64,000 bases of DNA from contig JAEUBA010000041.1 of assembly GCA_018257865.1 (NCBI GenBank), positions 186,001 to 250,000 on the forward strand. Direction: 5' to 3'. Of the stretch, positions 33,956 through 45,055 are shown in pieces (positions within the stretch are counted from its first letter, which is position 1; every line of letters starts with the position of its first letter). The notes under the pieces are model-generated. The model was not told the DNA's origin. It made no database searches and saw only the letters and a list, made by a program, of their open reading frames with translations. Position numbers and translations under genes: made by a program. Source of the DNA: Stereocaulon alpinum (lineage: Eukaryota > Ascomycota > Lecanoromycetes > Lecanorales > Stereocaulaceae).

Positions 33956-35950
33956 TCATGATGTCTGATTTACAAGACCCGATCCACCGAGATACTCCAC
34001 ATCGCGCATTATGGCAAATATATCAACGGCGAGCCCAGGCAATCCATTCTTCACCAATCTATCAGAGTCTTCCGACTTGTTCGATGGCAGTCTCCATTCT
34101 ATAGACTTTCCATCGCCAGGCATTCCAAAACCGCTTGTTCTGAATCCCGCGGGAAGTTTCAGTACAAGAGGACCCACGACTTCTTCGTGAGATGGATTGA
34201 CGATACTTAGAAGCATCCAGTCGCCAGCTAGCCATGCACTGGCGTCGGCTGTTGGTGCACCATCGATAGTCAGACCTGACAACAATTCGCCTTGCAGCAT
34301 AAAGTTGGACCATGGAAGGATGAGCATTCGAGCTAACATACTGGTCGCATTGGTTAGCTCTGGCGTTGTGGGAAAAGTCCACATGATGATGCCCATGGCG
34401 CCGTGGTTGATGCTTAGGAAATTCATCACGATTAGCTCTTGCTCTGTGGGAGTCTGCTTCCAGAATTCGCTGTTACCAAATGCTTGTGGCGTTCCCCAAA
34501 GAGGCTTGTATGGGAGACCAAGCTGGTTTTGGTAGGCACGAAAGGTGTCAAGGCGTGCAGGAACGTTGGACAGGTTGTTGTTACCAACGCAGTTATCGCA
34601 TCCACAGCAGCCGTAGGTGGCATTACAGACGGTCTCGTATCTTGTGGACCAGGATGTGTTGGTGCCGACTGGATATACATCAGAGAGAACGATATCCGCG
34701 CCGGCTGCATATTCTTCAAAGTGATAGTTCTCGCAGTTCAGACAAAGCGAGACAGGGTGGTAAGGATCCAGAGATTTGATCAGATCGTAGGCTTCTTTGG
34801 GAGCATTCAGAGGATCAACTTGTCCATCTGCAAAACGAATGTCAATGGCTCAACAAGGACATGCGTGTTCGTTATTCATACCTGGCTCATCTGCCGTATA
34901 CCACAGCAATAGCTTTTGCCTCGTTTTCAGGCGATTGACTTGCCATTCAACCAAGGACGAGTTCTGATAAGTCCAGCGCATGTCATACATGATCCACAAT
35001 CCGACTCTCTCGGCTTCGTCAAGCCACTCATCAAGCTGTGTAAAGTTGTAGCCCAGCCCGCCCGCAGGTACGATGTGAAGGACATTATACCCATATCGTC
35101 TAAAAGCTGCCATGTTTCCCGGATCTTCAACAAGCCAGTTCCCATTCAAGTAGAAGGAATAGGGAAATAGAGGCCTGAAGATACTGTTCTTCCAGGAAGA
35201 CTCAGTCGAAGAGTTCACAAGCAGCGCTCCGCGAAGGTTATCAATCTTCGTAATACTGCCACCGTCGGTACGAGATGGCAATCGCAGGAATTGCGTAGAT
35301 GCAGTATACTTTGTATTATCTGAGCACACTATCGAAATGTTGTAAGGCGAAAAGCTAGGTGTAAAGGGAATCAGAGAAAAGCCAGCAAGGGTGCCAGTCG
35401 AGTTTATCTTAACTTTGATATCTGATGCGAGGAGTCTTCCGGTATCTGATCTATACGCATTAAAAGTGAGTGAGGATACATCCGAGATGCTGGAGAATGA
35501 GTCAAGACGCGCATCAATTGCTTGATCCACCAGGATGTTGTTGTAAGGCATTCCACGGGAATACGTAAGCTGTGATGGGCGCGTGTTAGCTTGCTCCCGC
35601 TTCATGACATGCTGATCTGGACTGTACCATTGCATCGATAATGAGAGCTCCGGTCCCATCCTCATCAAGGTAAGGTTGTACATGAGGACGGACCTGCAAG
35701 TACAACAGCGGAACGGGCGACAGGCTTGGCGGGTCGAGTCGTCCACCAGGGTCAACTGCAGGGTCACTATAAGACAAATTGATGCTCAGTGATTGATTCT
35801 CCATATGAATGCAGACATCCAGAGGGTTCTGAAAGATTACGGTACTGGCGTCACTGACGTAGGTCGATAAGCTTTCCCACACCACCTATCTACTGAAGCC
35901 GCCGTACGACACAGGAGCAATAATAGACCGCAGCTCCACAAAGAAGGCAT
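33956..35950 (-). CDS. secreted TIM-barrel glycosidase-like enzyme
   Basis: Supported exons are 35569-34882 and 34827-33956, preceded by an exon ending at 35628; introns are 58 nt (35627-35570, GCTAAC branch site) and 54 nt (34881-34828). The core reads like a glycoside-hydrolase superfamily barrel: YSFYLNGNWL, RYGYNVLHIVPAGGLGYN, VGLWIMYDMRWTYQN, LLLWYTADEPDGQVDP, ADIVLSDVYPVG and HGAMGIIMWTFP. The Asp/Glu in TADEPDG sits where such barrels often place catalytic acids, but the exact family and substrate are not assigned. Several NxS/T sites and Cys residues fit secretion. The 5' end is unresolved: ATG 35950 opens a good signal peptide (SLWSCGLLLLLCRTAAS) in a frame that must be joined to the next coding stretch (from about 35885) by a splice I could not fix. 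Confidence 0.65.
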
Positions 35951-37175
35951 GCCCAACTTAGAGTGAGAATAGTCTTGCAGCGTCAATAGCTAGCACGAGT
36001 TTTAGGCTTGTTGACGTGCTGTCTCTGGAGGCAGTCTAACATGCAGTGTTTAGCTGGGGCCACTTTTGTGGAAACTGAGTTGGGGTTCGAAGAATATAAC
36101 AGCTGCATGCTAATGGAATAGTTTGGCGGGCATGCTCTGCATTGAGAGATGATGGAGGCATGCTGTTGCTGTTGCTGTTGCCTGAATGTTGGGACGCCGC
36201 AGAATCCTAGAAGGATCCATCTTCTGTGTGTAGTACTCCGTAGTCGCATCCTTTGAGTTGTCTTAGGGTCTTAGGGCTACATTAGAACTATTATTTGGCC
36301 CTAAAGCAGCTCCTCTGGGGGGCGGTCGGGACCTCGGCTCCTCGGGACGCTCAGGGATCTAACCTGGCTCCTGGTTAGCCTTTTAGCCGAGGTTTCGCCA
36401 ACAAGTTTAGCTGATAACTAGCGCAAGACTTTCTTTTTCCGGTCTCTGTGATGATAATGTTCTTTAGCTTGCTAACTCCATCGACGACAGATTGTGACTT
36501 TGCCCAACGTAAGATATATCATCATTGTGTTATTCATGGTTGATAACTATCGGGCTTATAGTAGACATGATAATCCCGCTACATTACTCCCTGAAGCGGC
36601 AATGCGGCCTTTCCATCGCACTTGTGTATCAGGACCACTCTTTACGCGTGCGTAGAGGCGATATTGCACGGACGAATAATCATGATTCACTACTATTCCT
36701 CCTCATCTCACAATCATTAACGATTTCAGGGGTGTGTCTGGCACTTTCTGTTCTGGGAAATATAACAGTCCCGGTCGGTGTAGAAAAAGAGCGGATAAGC
36801 AACGACGCCAAGGTCTCCTTGCAGGAAGGTTCTCAAGGCTGCAATGCTGCTCATGATCAAATGCTCCTTACGTGAGATGCAGCCGCTACCCGGTTATCTC
36901 ATACGTAGTGGCGCGGCGATACAAACGCCGTTGGAAGTCTGCCACTGACATTCATGCGCTTGAGAGTGCCAATCTGGCCGTTCCGCCAAACATTCCATGA
37001 GCTTGGGAGCCTGAATTGGACCTGTTTAAGAACTTGGTCCTCTGATATCGCAGATCAGCATCAAGTCCTATTCTTGGTTCCTTTGGAGTATCCCTGTCAA
37101 CGAATCGAGCACTGCCCAAGCCTGCCTCCGCATCGAACATTTACCGGATCTTTACTGCATCAAGTCACACTGACT
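35951..37175. other. 1.2-kb gene-free stretch
   Basis: Divergent region between two secreted-protein genes. It contains a short (TGTTGC)n run near 36163-36180 and a GC-rich block with repeated CTCGG/CTCCTGG words near 36310-36400 that I cannot classify. No gene supported. Confidence 0.45.
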
Positions 37176-38370
37176 ATGCTTGGTCCTACATTATCAACGA
37201 CTCTTTTTGCCCTTGCGCTCTTATTCGTGTCCAGCTTAGCACTACTTCTTCCCTCCATTCCAGCACTATTAGATACATCTACATCGCCATCCTCTCTGAG
37301 CGCTCCCCTTTCAATCCTCCATTTGAATGCCTCAGGCCTCAACACCGCATACAATAGTACCAACACAAAGGCTGTAGGTATCCACGGCGATCCCACGTGT
37401 AGTGCCGTAGAGTACGGCGACAACCTGAACGTCCAAGGCTGCCGCGAAGCTGTCCGGAAAATGAAGCACTACAGGAACCAAATCCAATTCGGCAATAGGG
37501 GCAGTGGATCCATCGTGCAGACACCACGTCGATTTGCCAGTCGTAAGTAAGAGTACCGCCGTCAACTCGCAAGACATTGATCATCGAGCTCTGATATAGC
37601 ACTTCTGACCCCGTCCTCAGCGGACGGCATTTGCGCCATCACCATCTTCCCCAAGTCCGGAGAGGAAAGCGATACATCTTCATGGTTTGATATCAAGGAA
37701 GCAGCAGGTCTGACTGTTAACTATTGCCTACCTAACTCGGGTGGATTCGCGTATGTAGGTATGTATCCATTCATTTTGCCCGCTAAGCGATCGCCCGTTC
37801 CATTGCACACGCGAATCTCTAGCTAGTCTTGTCACAGCTTACCATCATTGATAGGAGAACATGGGATGCTGGCCGTAACGATCGAAAAATATATCCCGCA
37901 TGTAGGATGTGGCGGGCTCAGGCGAGATTTCACCAGCATCAGCCAAGCTTTGATAAACAGTATACCCACAGACATGGAGTACATGAAATTCGGCGAAGAA
38001 GGATCCGAAGCTCAAATCCAGGTCCGACTTCCCCAGACATTCCACCCTACCCCACGGGTCTCAGGTAAGATTTCTAGCATGGCCTGTGCAAAGAACATTT
38101 CCTGGCTGGCTGGCCGTTGGCTGAATCACTGCAGATGTATGGGATTATACTGCGATAGTCGAGCTCGAAGACCATGGCGAGCCGCTGTTTGCGCGGTGGT
38201 ATGATGTTTGGGCTGGTCTTGTGGCGCTGGAATCGATCTGTGTTGCTAATGGATTTGTTGGCAGCTCCATCTCTCAGGGGAGGGTGAAGGTAACGCTTGA
38301 AGTCAAGAGTACAAGAACTCGTATGGCGAACTTGACGGCGGCTCCACAAGCAGGTATCGAAAGTTCGTAG
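37176..38370 (+). CDS. secreted protein of unknown family, 4 exons
   Basis: Exons 37176-37542, 37621-37758, 37855-38064 and 38135-38370 give 316 aa; introns are 78, 96 and 70 nt. The N-terminus is a signal peptide or anchor (TTLFALALLFVSSLALLLPS). The first exon also encodes EYGDNLNVQGCREAVRKM, followed by QFGNRGSGSIVQTPRRF. Later parts read DGICAITIFPKSG, FDIKEAAGLTVNYCLPNSGGF, EKYIPHVGCGG and WDYTAIVELEDHGEPLFARWYDVW. Few, spaced Cys residues suggest disulfides. I do not recognise the family. It converges with the PLC-like gene, the stops being only 78 bases apart. Confidence 0.68.
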
Positions 38371-38448
38371 CAAATGTTTCCCCCTAGAGAAAGTACAGCA
38401 TGCGATATCGAGGATCGTTTTACGTACTAGTTACAAAGTATATACAAC

Positions 38449-39444
38449 TTAAAACCCATTCAACATATCCTGAGCCCTGATCCCCTCCCCCTGATCAACA
38501 TAATCAACCAGCAACCCCACCGGCGCCCTCCCATGCACCTCCCCACACAACTTCGCTTGTGCACCCAAACTCCCTACCCCACTAGCAGCATTCGTTTTCC
38601 GCGCATCCCTCCGATCCGGTAAGTCCATCCCCAGCACCTCCGTATCAAGGAAATGATTCATAATAATCATCCTCTCAGCCGCAACATCTGGATACGCGTG
38701 CAGCTTTCCCGGCCGACTGATGGTGCATTGGGGGAAAGTGGGGTCTGTGGTGTCGAAGGGCGTTTCCCAGAAATAATCGAATTCGTTGAGTAGGTAGGGG
38801 ACTGAGGGGGAGGCGCCGGAGTCTAGGAATGCGACTAGGCGCTTTTCGCTCGTGATTAGCTGGCCGAGGGTGGGCCAGGAGGAGAGGATGGAGGCGTTGT
38901 GGGTTGGGAGGGGGATGTAGGCGTGCTCGGAGGCGCGGCTTGCGGTGAAGGCTTCGGAGAAGTGGGTGAGGTTGGTGTAGTCGCCGTTTGTGAGGAGTAA
39001 GGTTATTACTTCTTGTGGGTGCTTGTCTAGCCAGTTGGTGATTGTGACGAGGAAGTCTTGGACGGTGCCGGAATCTTTCATGCCGCAGTCTGTGTGGCAG
39101 AGGCTTAAGTGGCCGAGTCCGTCGAGATGAGTCTGTGCTTGGAGGAAGCGAACGCCGGAGTCGAGCTGGTGTGTGATTTCTAGGTTCTGATTGTCCATTG
39201 GTAGGATGCCGACAAAGGCAGAGTCGTGAGAGGCTACTTGTGTGATGTTAGAGAAGCTGCGGTTGCAGAGCTCGATGTGGCCGTTGCAGCCTAGCTCTGG
39301 CTGCGTGTGGAAATGCTGTAGTCGGGGTGCGAGTTGTTCGATTATGTTTATCAATGTGATAGTTATTTCTGTGATGCAAAGAATCAAGACAATGCTATAA
39401 TTGAGCACAACTTGTAGTCGTACTTCTGTGCGCCAGAAGTGCAT
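38449..39444 (-). CDS. PI-PLC X-like phosphodiesterase
   Basis: One exon, 331 aa. The fold is that of fungal PLC-like phosphodiesterases of the TIM-barrel superfamily, which act on phosphoinositol-type lipids or are of unknown substrate. Visible marks are the active-site stretch VASHDSAFVG (family: THNS/SHDS with catalytic His), GVRFLQAQTH, the second His region LSLCHTDCGMKDSGTV, WLDKHPQEVITLLLTNGD and RLVAFLDSG. An N-terminal hydrophobic segment (YSIVLILCITEITITLINII) is a signal peptide or anchor, and several NxS/T sites fit an extracellular enzyme. ATG 39444 is the first of the frame. Confidence 0.8.
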   Translation of the reverse strand: MHFWRTEVRLQVVLNYSIVLILCITEITITLINIIEQLAPRLQHFHTQPELGCNGHIELCNRSFSNITQVASHDSAFVGILPMDNQNLEITHQLDSGVRFLQAQTHLDGLGHLSLCHTDCGMKDSGTVQDFLVTITNWLDKHPQEVITLLLTNGDYTNLTHFSEAFTASRASEHAYIPLPTHNASILSSWPTLGQLITSEKRLVAFLDSGASPSVPYLLNEFDYFWETPFDTTDPTFPQCTISRPGKLHAYPDVAAERMIIMNHFLDTEVLGMDLPDRRDARKTNAASGVGSLGAQAKLCGEVHGRAPVGLLVDYVDQGEGIRAQDMLNGF

Positions 39445-39761
39445 GGCTGTTGTAGGGTGGTGTTCTAGTGTGAAGCATCGAGTATGGTATGCTGAAACGT
39501 TCGGAGGAATCGTACAATGGTCTTATGGAGTGTTTGCTCGACGTGAAAGGAGCATGAATAGCTTTGTAATGACAACGACTAAAAGAAGGTGCATTAAAGT
39601 ATTAGGTTGTCATGTAGAACAAAGAACACGAACAACAAAGAATACAATGGCCTTGTAAAGTCGACACGTATATGCTCCAGTCCGATGCTTTAGGCTCAAT
39701 TGCATACACAGCACAGTCTTCAATCCGCTGTAAGGGAAGGATTTGCAATATTCTCTCCAGG
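39445..39761. other. intergenic gap
   Basis: About 317 bases between two minus-strand genes. No gene. Confidence 0.4.
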
Positions 39762-41598
39762 TCATAGCCTGGCATTCATCTCTTTCTTGGCCTCATCTCG
39801 AAGGACTCTCTTCAAGATCTTGCCACTTGCATTCCTCGGTATTACACTTATGAACTTGATACCACCTTCCAGCTGTTTAAATTTGGCCAATTTACCTTCC
39901 ATATGTCTCTTCACATCCTCGGCTGTTAATCGATCTCCTTCTGCGCCTGACCTCTTTACGATATATGCCCTTGGTAGTTGGCTATCGTCTCGACCGAATT
40001 GGACACCGATAACAGCAGCGTCAACAATTTGCGGATGGCTCATGAGGACGCCTTCAAGCTCCGGCGGCGCAACTTGGAACCCTCTGACTTTGATGAGCTC
40101 TTTCTTTCGATCGATAATGTACCATTTCTTAGTTATCGCTTCACAGTAGCCAATGTCACCAGTGTGATAGAAGCCGTCTGTATCGAATGCTTGGTTACCG
40201 ACAGGATTGTTGAGGTAGCCTGGAACAACAGTGGGTCCGCGGACGCACAATTCACCGCTAACATTGAAGTCGGTTATGTCCTTCCCATCTTCGTCCACGA
40301 TCCTAAAGCACACGTCTGAGTCAGTTCGACGCTCCAGCTAATGCCAAGGTTGTTTATGAGGATGGGCAGCTAGACTTACTTCATATCGATGTTGGGTACC
40401 GGACGTCCCACGCTTCCGGTATAGTCATGTTCTGGATATCGAAAGTTCGTGACGATGCATGTAGCCTCCGTCATGCCTGGTTAAAAGTGGCGGTCAGCCT
40501 GAGAGAATTACGCCCCAGTGTTTCTAAGAAACCTCACCCCAGACCTGCGTGAAAGGCGATCCATCGCCCATCAAAGCCTCGAACTTCGCTTGTGGGCCTT
40601 TGTCTAGTGGCGCAGCACCTGAAACTGCATTTTTCACAGACTTTAAATTGTAGTTCTTGGTTATGGGGGCCATGACTGCTGCAACTGCTATTGGCGGAGC
40701 CATACTCAAATCGGTGATCTGATACCTTTCGATGTTACTAAGGAATTGAGCTAGGTCGAATCTCCGCATCACAATCCCTCCATGTCCAGCTTTGAGGGTC
40801 GTCGTATGAGAAACAGGAACAGCTGCGGCGTGGAACATGGGAAACGTCAAGAGCCGTTTCACATCGTGATGTATAAGCTCGCTATGCCAAACCAAAGTGT
40901 GGTGCGCTATGAGATTGTGGTGCGTCACCATGGCGGCTTTTGGCAGGCCTGTAGTACCACTGCTAAACATCCTGGCAGCTTCCGTGGTCTTCGCAGTCTG
41001 TAGATCGTCAAAGCGTACCCAATCTTCCTCGCCGTGAGTCAGCATGGTTTCCCAGGACTGGAAGCCTGCTGGTATCGGTTGCCCAAGAACATTAAAGATG
41101 AGGATATTTGAGGTCGGTATTTCGACCTCCTTAGCGGCCTCAAGAACCTGCCCTAGCATTTCTGGTTCAGTGACGATGAATTTGGTTTCCGAGATTCGAA
41201 AGTGATGAGTTAGCTCGTAGGGTGTATATCCCGGGTTACTTCCAGCGAAGATGCCTCCAGCGCCAATGATTCCCAAGAACATCATCGAGAACATGATATC
41301 GTTGAACGAGTGCACGCAAACGACGTTCTTCTGGCCAGACTTCAGACCCCATCTTCGTAAACCCGCAATGAGTCTTCTGACGATTTGACGCGCTTGGCTG
41401 GCGGAGATGGAGCGTTCGGGCTTTGTGGCGTCGATGTATATCTATATAGGTACTCAGTCCTCGTCTCGGAGATCATCTATGGCGGTCCAAAGCCTCGCCA
41501 CTCACTGGCTTGTCCTGGTCGTAGGGCACATTATCGAAGATCCACGACAAGATGTCTTGAGTCGGCACTGGTACAATCTTCTCGGCTAGGAACACCAT
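39762..41598 (-). CDS. 4-coumarate-CoA-ligase-like acyl-CoA synthetase, peroxisomal
   Basis: Exons 41598-41506, 41441-40538, 40476-40380 and 40302-39762 give 544 aa; introns are 64, 61 and 77 nt. The enzyme activates a carboxylic acid with ATP and CoA. Motifs in order are MFSSGTTGLPKAA (phosphate loop), GSVGRPVPNIDMKIVDEDG, YHTGDIGY, IDRKKELIKVRGFQVAPPELE and the catalytic Lys in NASGKILKRVLR. The C-terminus -ARL is a PTS1-type peroxisome signal. The last junction skips a nearer CAG and uses TTTAG at 40305-40303, which alone keeps the conserved DMKIVDEDG intact. Substrate (aromatic, fatty or specialised acid) cannot be told. Confidence 0.9.
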
Positions 41599-42300
41599 GG
41601 TTCGTTCATATAAGTGGGGATTTCTAGAAGGAATGTACAGCGATGTCTCTCAAAGCGACCTCGTAGGAGTGGGTATATACGGAGGCGGAAAATCATGTGC
41701 ATAACGGACGGTCTGACGTGGACTAGACAGCGGCTTACTGTACTATGGTCCCGCTTGATTTGGACGAGAAGGCTAGCTCAATTTACCCCACTCTTCCAGA
41801 CCGCTCCAGGGTCCATAGCAGTGCAAGGGGAGTACCACAGTCTAAACCCATCGTCGGCATAATTGACGAGATACAGAAGCGACTAGTCCATACAGGAGTC
41901 AGCTCTGTGCAGTTATCACAAGCTTAGCGAAGAATCTGCACCCAGAGCGGCGCTTGGAAGCGAAGCGCAATTACGGCAATAAGATCTCGCGGATGCTCGT
42001 GCTAGATTAACCCGTCGTTCTTATCCTCTTCTAGTTAGTATGTGAGGTCCAACAAGAGTCTCCCTTGTTAGCGATACAATGCGTCAGAGAGCATGATTGC
42101 CATGACAGTATACCATCGCCACCGTGGAAATCCTGCTAAATCTGTTGTAGATAGCTGATATACTGATCAAAGACTAATTCAGAACACTGCTTTTGAATAA
42201 TCGATGCAGTATGAATGAGTGATTCATGCCGACATCCGATCATACCTCCGGCAATTCATCTAACGTCTTATCCTCGTGGCAGAAGACCTTGATATACGAT
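41599..42300. other. gene-free stretch
   Basis: About 700 bases upstream of the ligase gene with no supportable coding frame. Confidence 0.4.
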
Positions 42301-43794
42301 CTAGGCGTAATTCACCAATGCAGCTTCTTCGAGGTTGTGCAGTGTGACCTCACCGTCCTCCAGCTCTATCTCCACCTCACGGAGGCTTTCTTCCAACTCT
42401 GCCACCTTGTCCTGCCTCTCCTGCATCGTGGACTTAGCGAGAGAGAGTAGCTCTGCGCACAGATATTCCCCTCTGCAACTAATCCAATCGCACTCTCTCT
42501 CCTGCAATATTGGTCATCAATCACTGAGCCTCGTTGTTAAGAGAAGTCTAATGCTTCGTTTGAGGTGTTGCGTTTGGTAACAGAAGGCTTCGGAACGTCT
42601 CCTAGTCTTCTCTTGTTGTTTAGGCTTTTCCAGAGCGAGTCGAGGTTGTCTCCTTGTCTTATGTGGCTGTTGGGTAACAAGATGACGGGTGCACTCTAGT
42701 CGTTTCTTCAATACCATTCTCATCTAGCGGTGATCTACATTGAGCGTCCTTCTCTTGCTGTTCGTGATTGACAGAAGGCTAAATAGCTTGCATTGAACTA
42801 TCCGAAAACTGCTTCCTTTTGAAGCTATGAGCCCAAGTGGCCAGCGAACCCCTGGCATCTTGTCGTCGATAGGTTGGACTTGAGCAAGGCATATGCTACA
42901 TAGTATGATGCTTGGGAGTTTCGAAAGAACGTGGAACACGCTCAATTCGTGAGAAACATAGGAAGAAGTCGTCCCATACGGCCTGGGGTGAATGTGGACG
43001 TAGGTGTCTAGCATGAAAAGTCCATGGGTGGTCTCGAAGTCATTGAGCATTAGAATTTTGTTTGCTTTCGAAGGATCTTGGCCCAGCACGCTGGCAGGAT
43101 TGCCTAGAAACCCAGAGCATCTTTCCAAGGATTTATCACTTCCATGGTCCACAGTCCTCTGATATATACGGTGACTAGAATCAAGGTTACCCGATCAACG
43201 AGGAGATGCCAGGCAATCGCTGCCATCACTGCGCAGTACTTCGTCATCTATCCTCGTGCTCCACGACCAGTCCAGTCGTACGCCCCACTCACATTGAACC
43301 CACGGATGCCTGCAGATGCGCAGGGAGCCTCTGCTTGCAGCTTGTATCGCCTTTATTCGGCGCACTCTGTTTCACCCATATCTTTTGTTGTTAGTCCTGC
43401 TCTTACATCGGTCTACCCTAAGTGGACGGGGTCGAATTCGATACCACATCTGTGAGGATAGTGTGTCCTATTCAAGCTGTTCCCAAGCCATGACTCACCC
43501 CATAGTAGTGTTGACAGCGTGTTCCACGATAAAGCTGACGGCAGCGAGGCAAGGATGCAGGGACGTGACAAGATGCTACGAGAGCTGCAAAGATCTCGCG
43601 CGATATATGTAGTCCCATAACCAGCAAACAGCATCGCGACTCCGATTCCCTACTAAGTCTTGGAGGTGGCAGGGTAGGACGTCCACCTCTTGCCTTGGTT
43701 GAAGGTATTCATAGTGGAGGACGTTGACCACGTAGGTTTTGGGGATGCGAGCGGTATATATCTGAGGGTAGGAATGTACAAGTGCCTTCGTCAA
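42301..43794 (-). pseudogene. decayed fragments, possibly of an F-box-like gene
   Basis: Four short minus-strand frames follow each other: 43794-43576, 43152-42724, 42723-42517 and 42507-42301. The second holds a stretch resembling mid-regions of fungal F-box-type proteins (HVLSKLPSIILCSICLAQVQ). The last is a charged helix with coiled-coil potential (ERQDKVAELEESLREVEIELED). I could not join them with credible introns, so a relic or an unrelated set of chance frames are both possible. Confidence 0.2.
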
Positions 43795-44728
43795 TGGAGT
43801 TGTCAGAGTCAGAGCTTCTGCCGCTAACTTGTTATTCGCGGAGGGCTTGGTGGGGGGATTGGTCTTCGATTACTTGTTCCGCGTTAGAGAGAGTGGTAAT
43901 ATTCGTTTGTTCATTGCCTGGTAGCGCTGCCGTCAGTGATATATGCTACGAGAATGAGCAATCAGCTTGTGGTCCTTAGCTGAAAGAGCTCAGAAGCCTT
44001 CTCACTAGCAGGATGGGTTCGTTTGGTGTCCACGATCGTGGCGATGTCTTCAGCTTGCCGCCCACAGCATTGATGACTGACTTAATAGTTATTCGACTGC
44101 TTAGCTGCTCGTCATCGTTCTCAACCGCGCATATAGTGGTCCCTTGCTCAGTAGCCTGATAGTCAGGCCCGAGTTGCCAGGCAACCTCGCAGGATGTGCT
44201 GCTGATTAGCAGATGCGTCTTAATGGTGGAGCCGCCGTGCTAGCAGGAGTCTTCCTTCATTGGAGGAGACCAAAGCGCTAAAGACAAGAGCTTTAGTAAG
44301 GATCACTCTACGACAAGAGGATGTCTCCTTGTGCAGAACCTGAGGATTACCTTAGGTTCTTGATACCTAAGATAGCCATGGGGGGCTGATGCCAAGAGTT
44401 TCCGGGTGCTATTTAATCTCCGTCGGCGGAACGAGAAGACCCCATTGTTCTTGACATATACCAATTGCAGACGCTGGAGCCCAGGTTCAGACCACGTGGA
44501 CTGTGGAGTCTGTCCTTCCGCGTAGCCGTGCTTACGCAAGTGCCGATGCGCGCACGATGCACTCTAAGGAGACTCTAGTCGCAGAGAGACGTTGTACTAA
44601 TTGGAAGCTCACTCTATTGTTTACCCCAGCTCTCTGAGCGACGCATCGCCGGGACCATTTAGCTTTGAAGGCTAGGCATATTACTGCATGAGGAAGGAGT
44701 AAGGACTAAGGACTGAAGCAGTTTGATG
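43795..44728. other. gene-free stretch
   Basis: About 930 bases without a supportable gene; one 78-codon minus frame (44539-44303) has no recognised motif. Confidence 0.4.
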
Positions 44729-45040
44729 TCACTCCATCCTCCAAACAACGAACCAATCCTCTCCATGTACATCCCACGTGAACGACTTCTGACGATCAAC
44801 CAGTACTTGTAGGGTCTGACTTAAACAGCTTCTAAACGTATTCGAGAAATACCCAGCATCTACACAGCTAGAGAACCCCTCTACGCGGAAGCTATTGCCG
44901 GCACACAGCTGAAGCGCATGCGAGTACATGCACTTCATGCCAAGATGCTCGATTTTGATTGGCTTGAGATCCTGAAGTCCTCCATCACCAGCCTCTTTCG
45001 GTAATACGGACGGCGCATGTCCTAGATTCCAGCTTCCCAT
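44729..45040 (-). CDS. hypothetical short protein
   Basis: A 103-codon frame from ATG 45040 with five Cys and a Trp-rich end (FTWDVHGEDWFVVWRME). No family is recognised. It lies head-to-head with the sphingomyelinase-like gene, only 15 bases from its first ATG, so both can hardly use separate full promoters. It may be chance or the last exon of something lost. Confidence 0.22.
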   Translation of the reverse strand: MGSWNLGHAPSVLPKEAGDGGLQDLKPIKIEHLGMKCMYSHALQLCAGNSFRVEGFSSCVDAGYFSNTFRSCLSQTLQVLVDRQKSFTWDVHGEDWFVVWRME

Positions 45041-45055
45041 CTCGGCGATCCTGCG

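Noticed and set aside
36300..36420. GC-rich block as a transposon end
   Set aside because: No terminal repeats, target-site duplication or transposase frame nearby.
38500..39400. Long open frames on the opposite strand of well-supported genes (for example across PABA synthase and Sld7)
   Set aside because: They lack motifs and mirror codon use of the real genes; treated as shadows.
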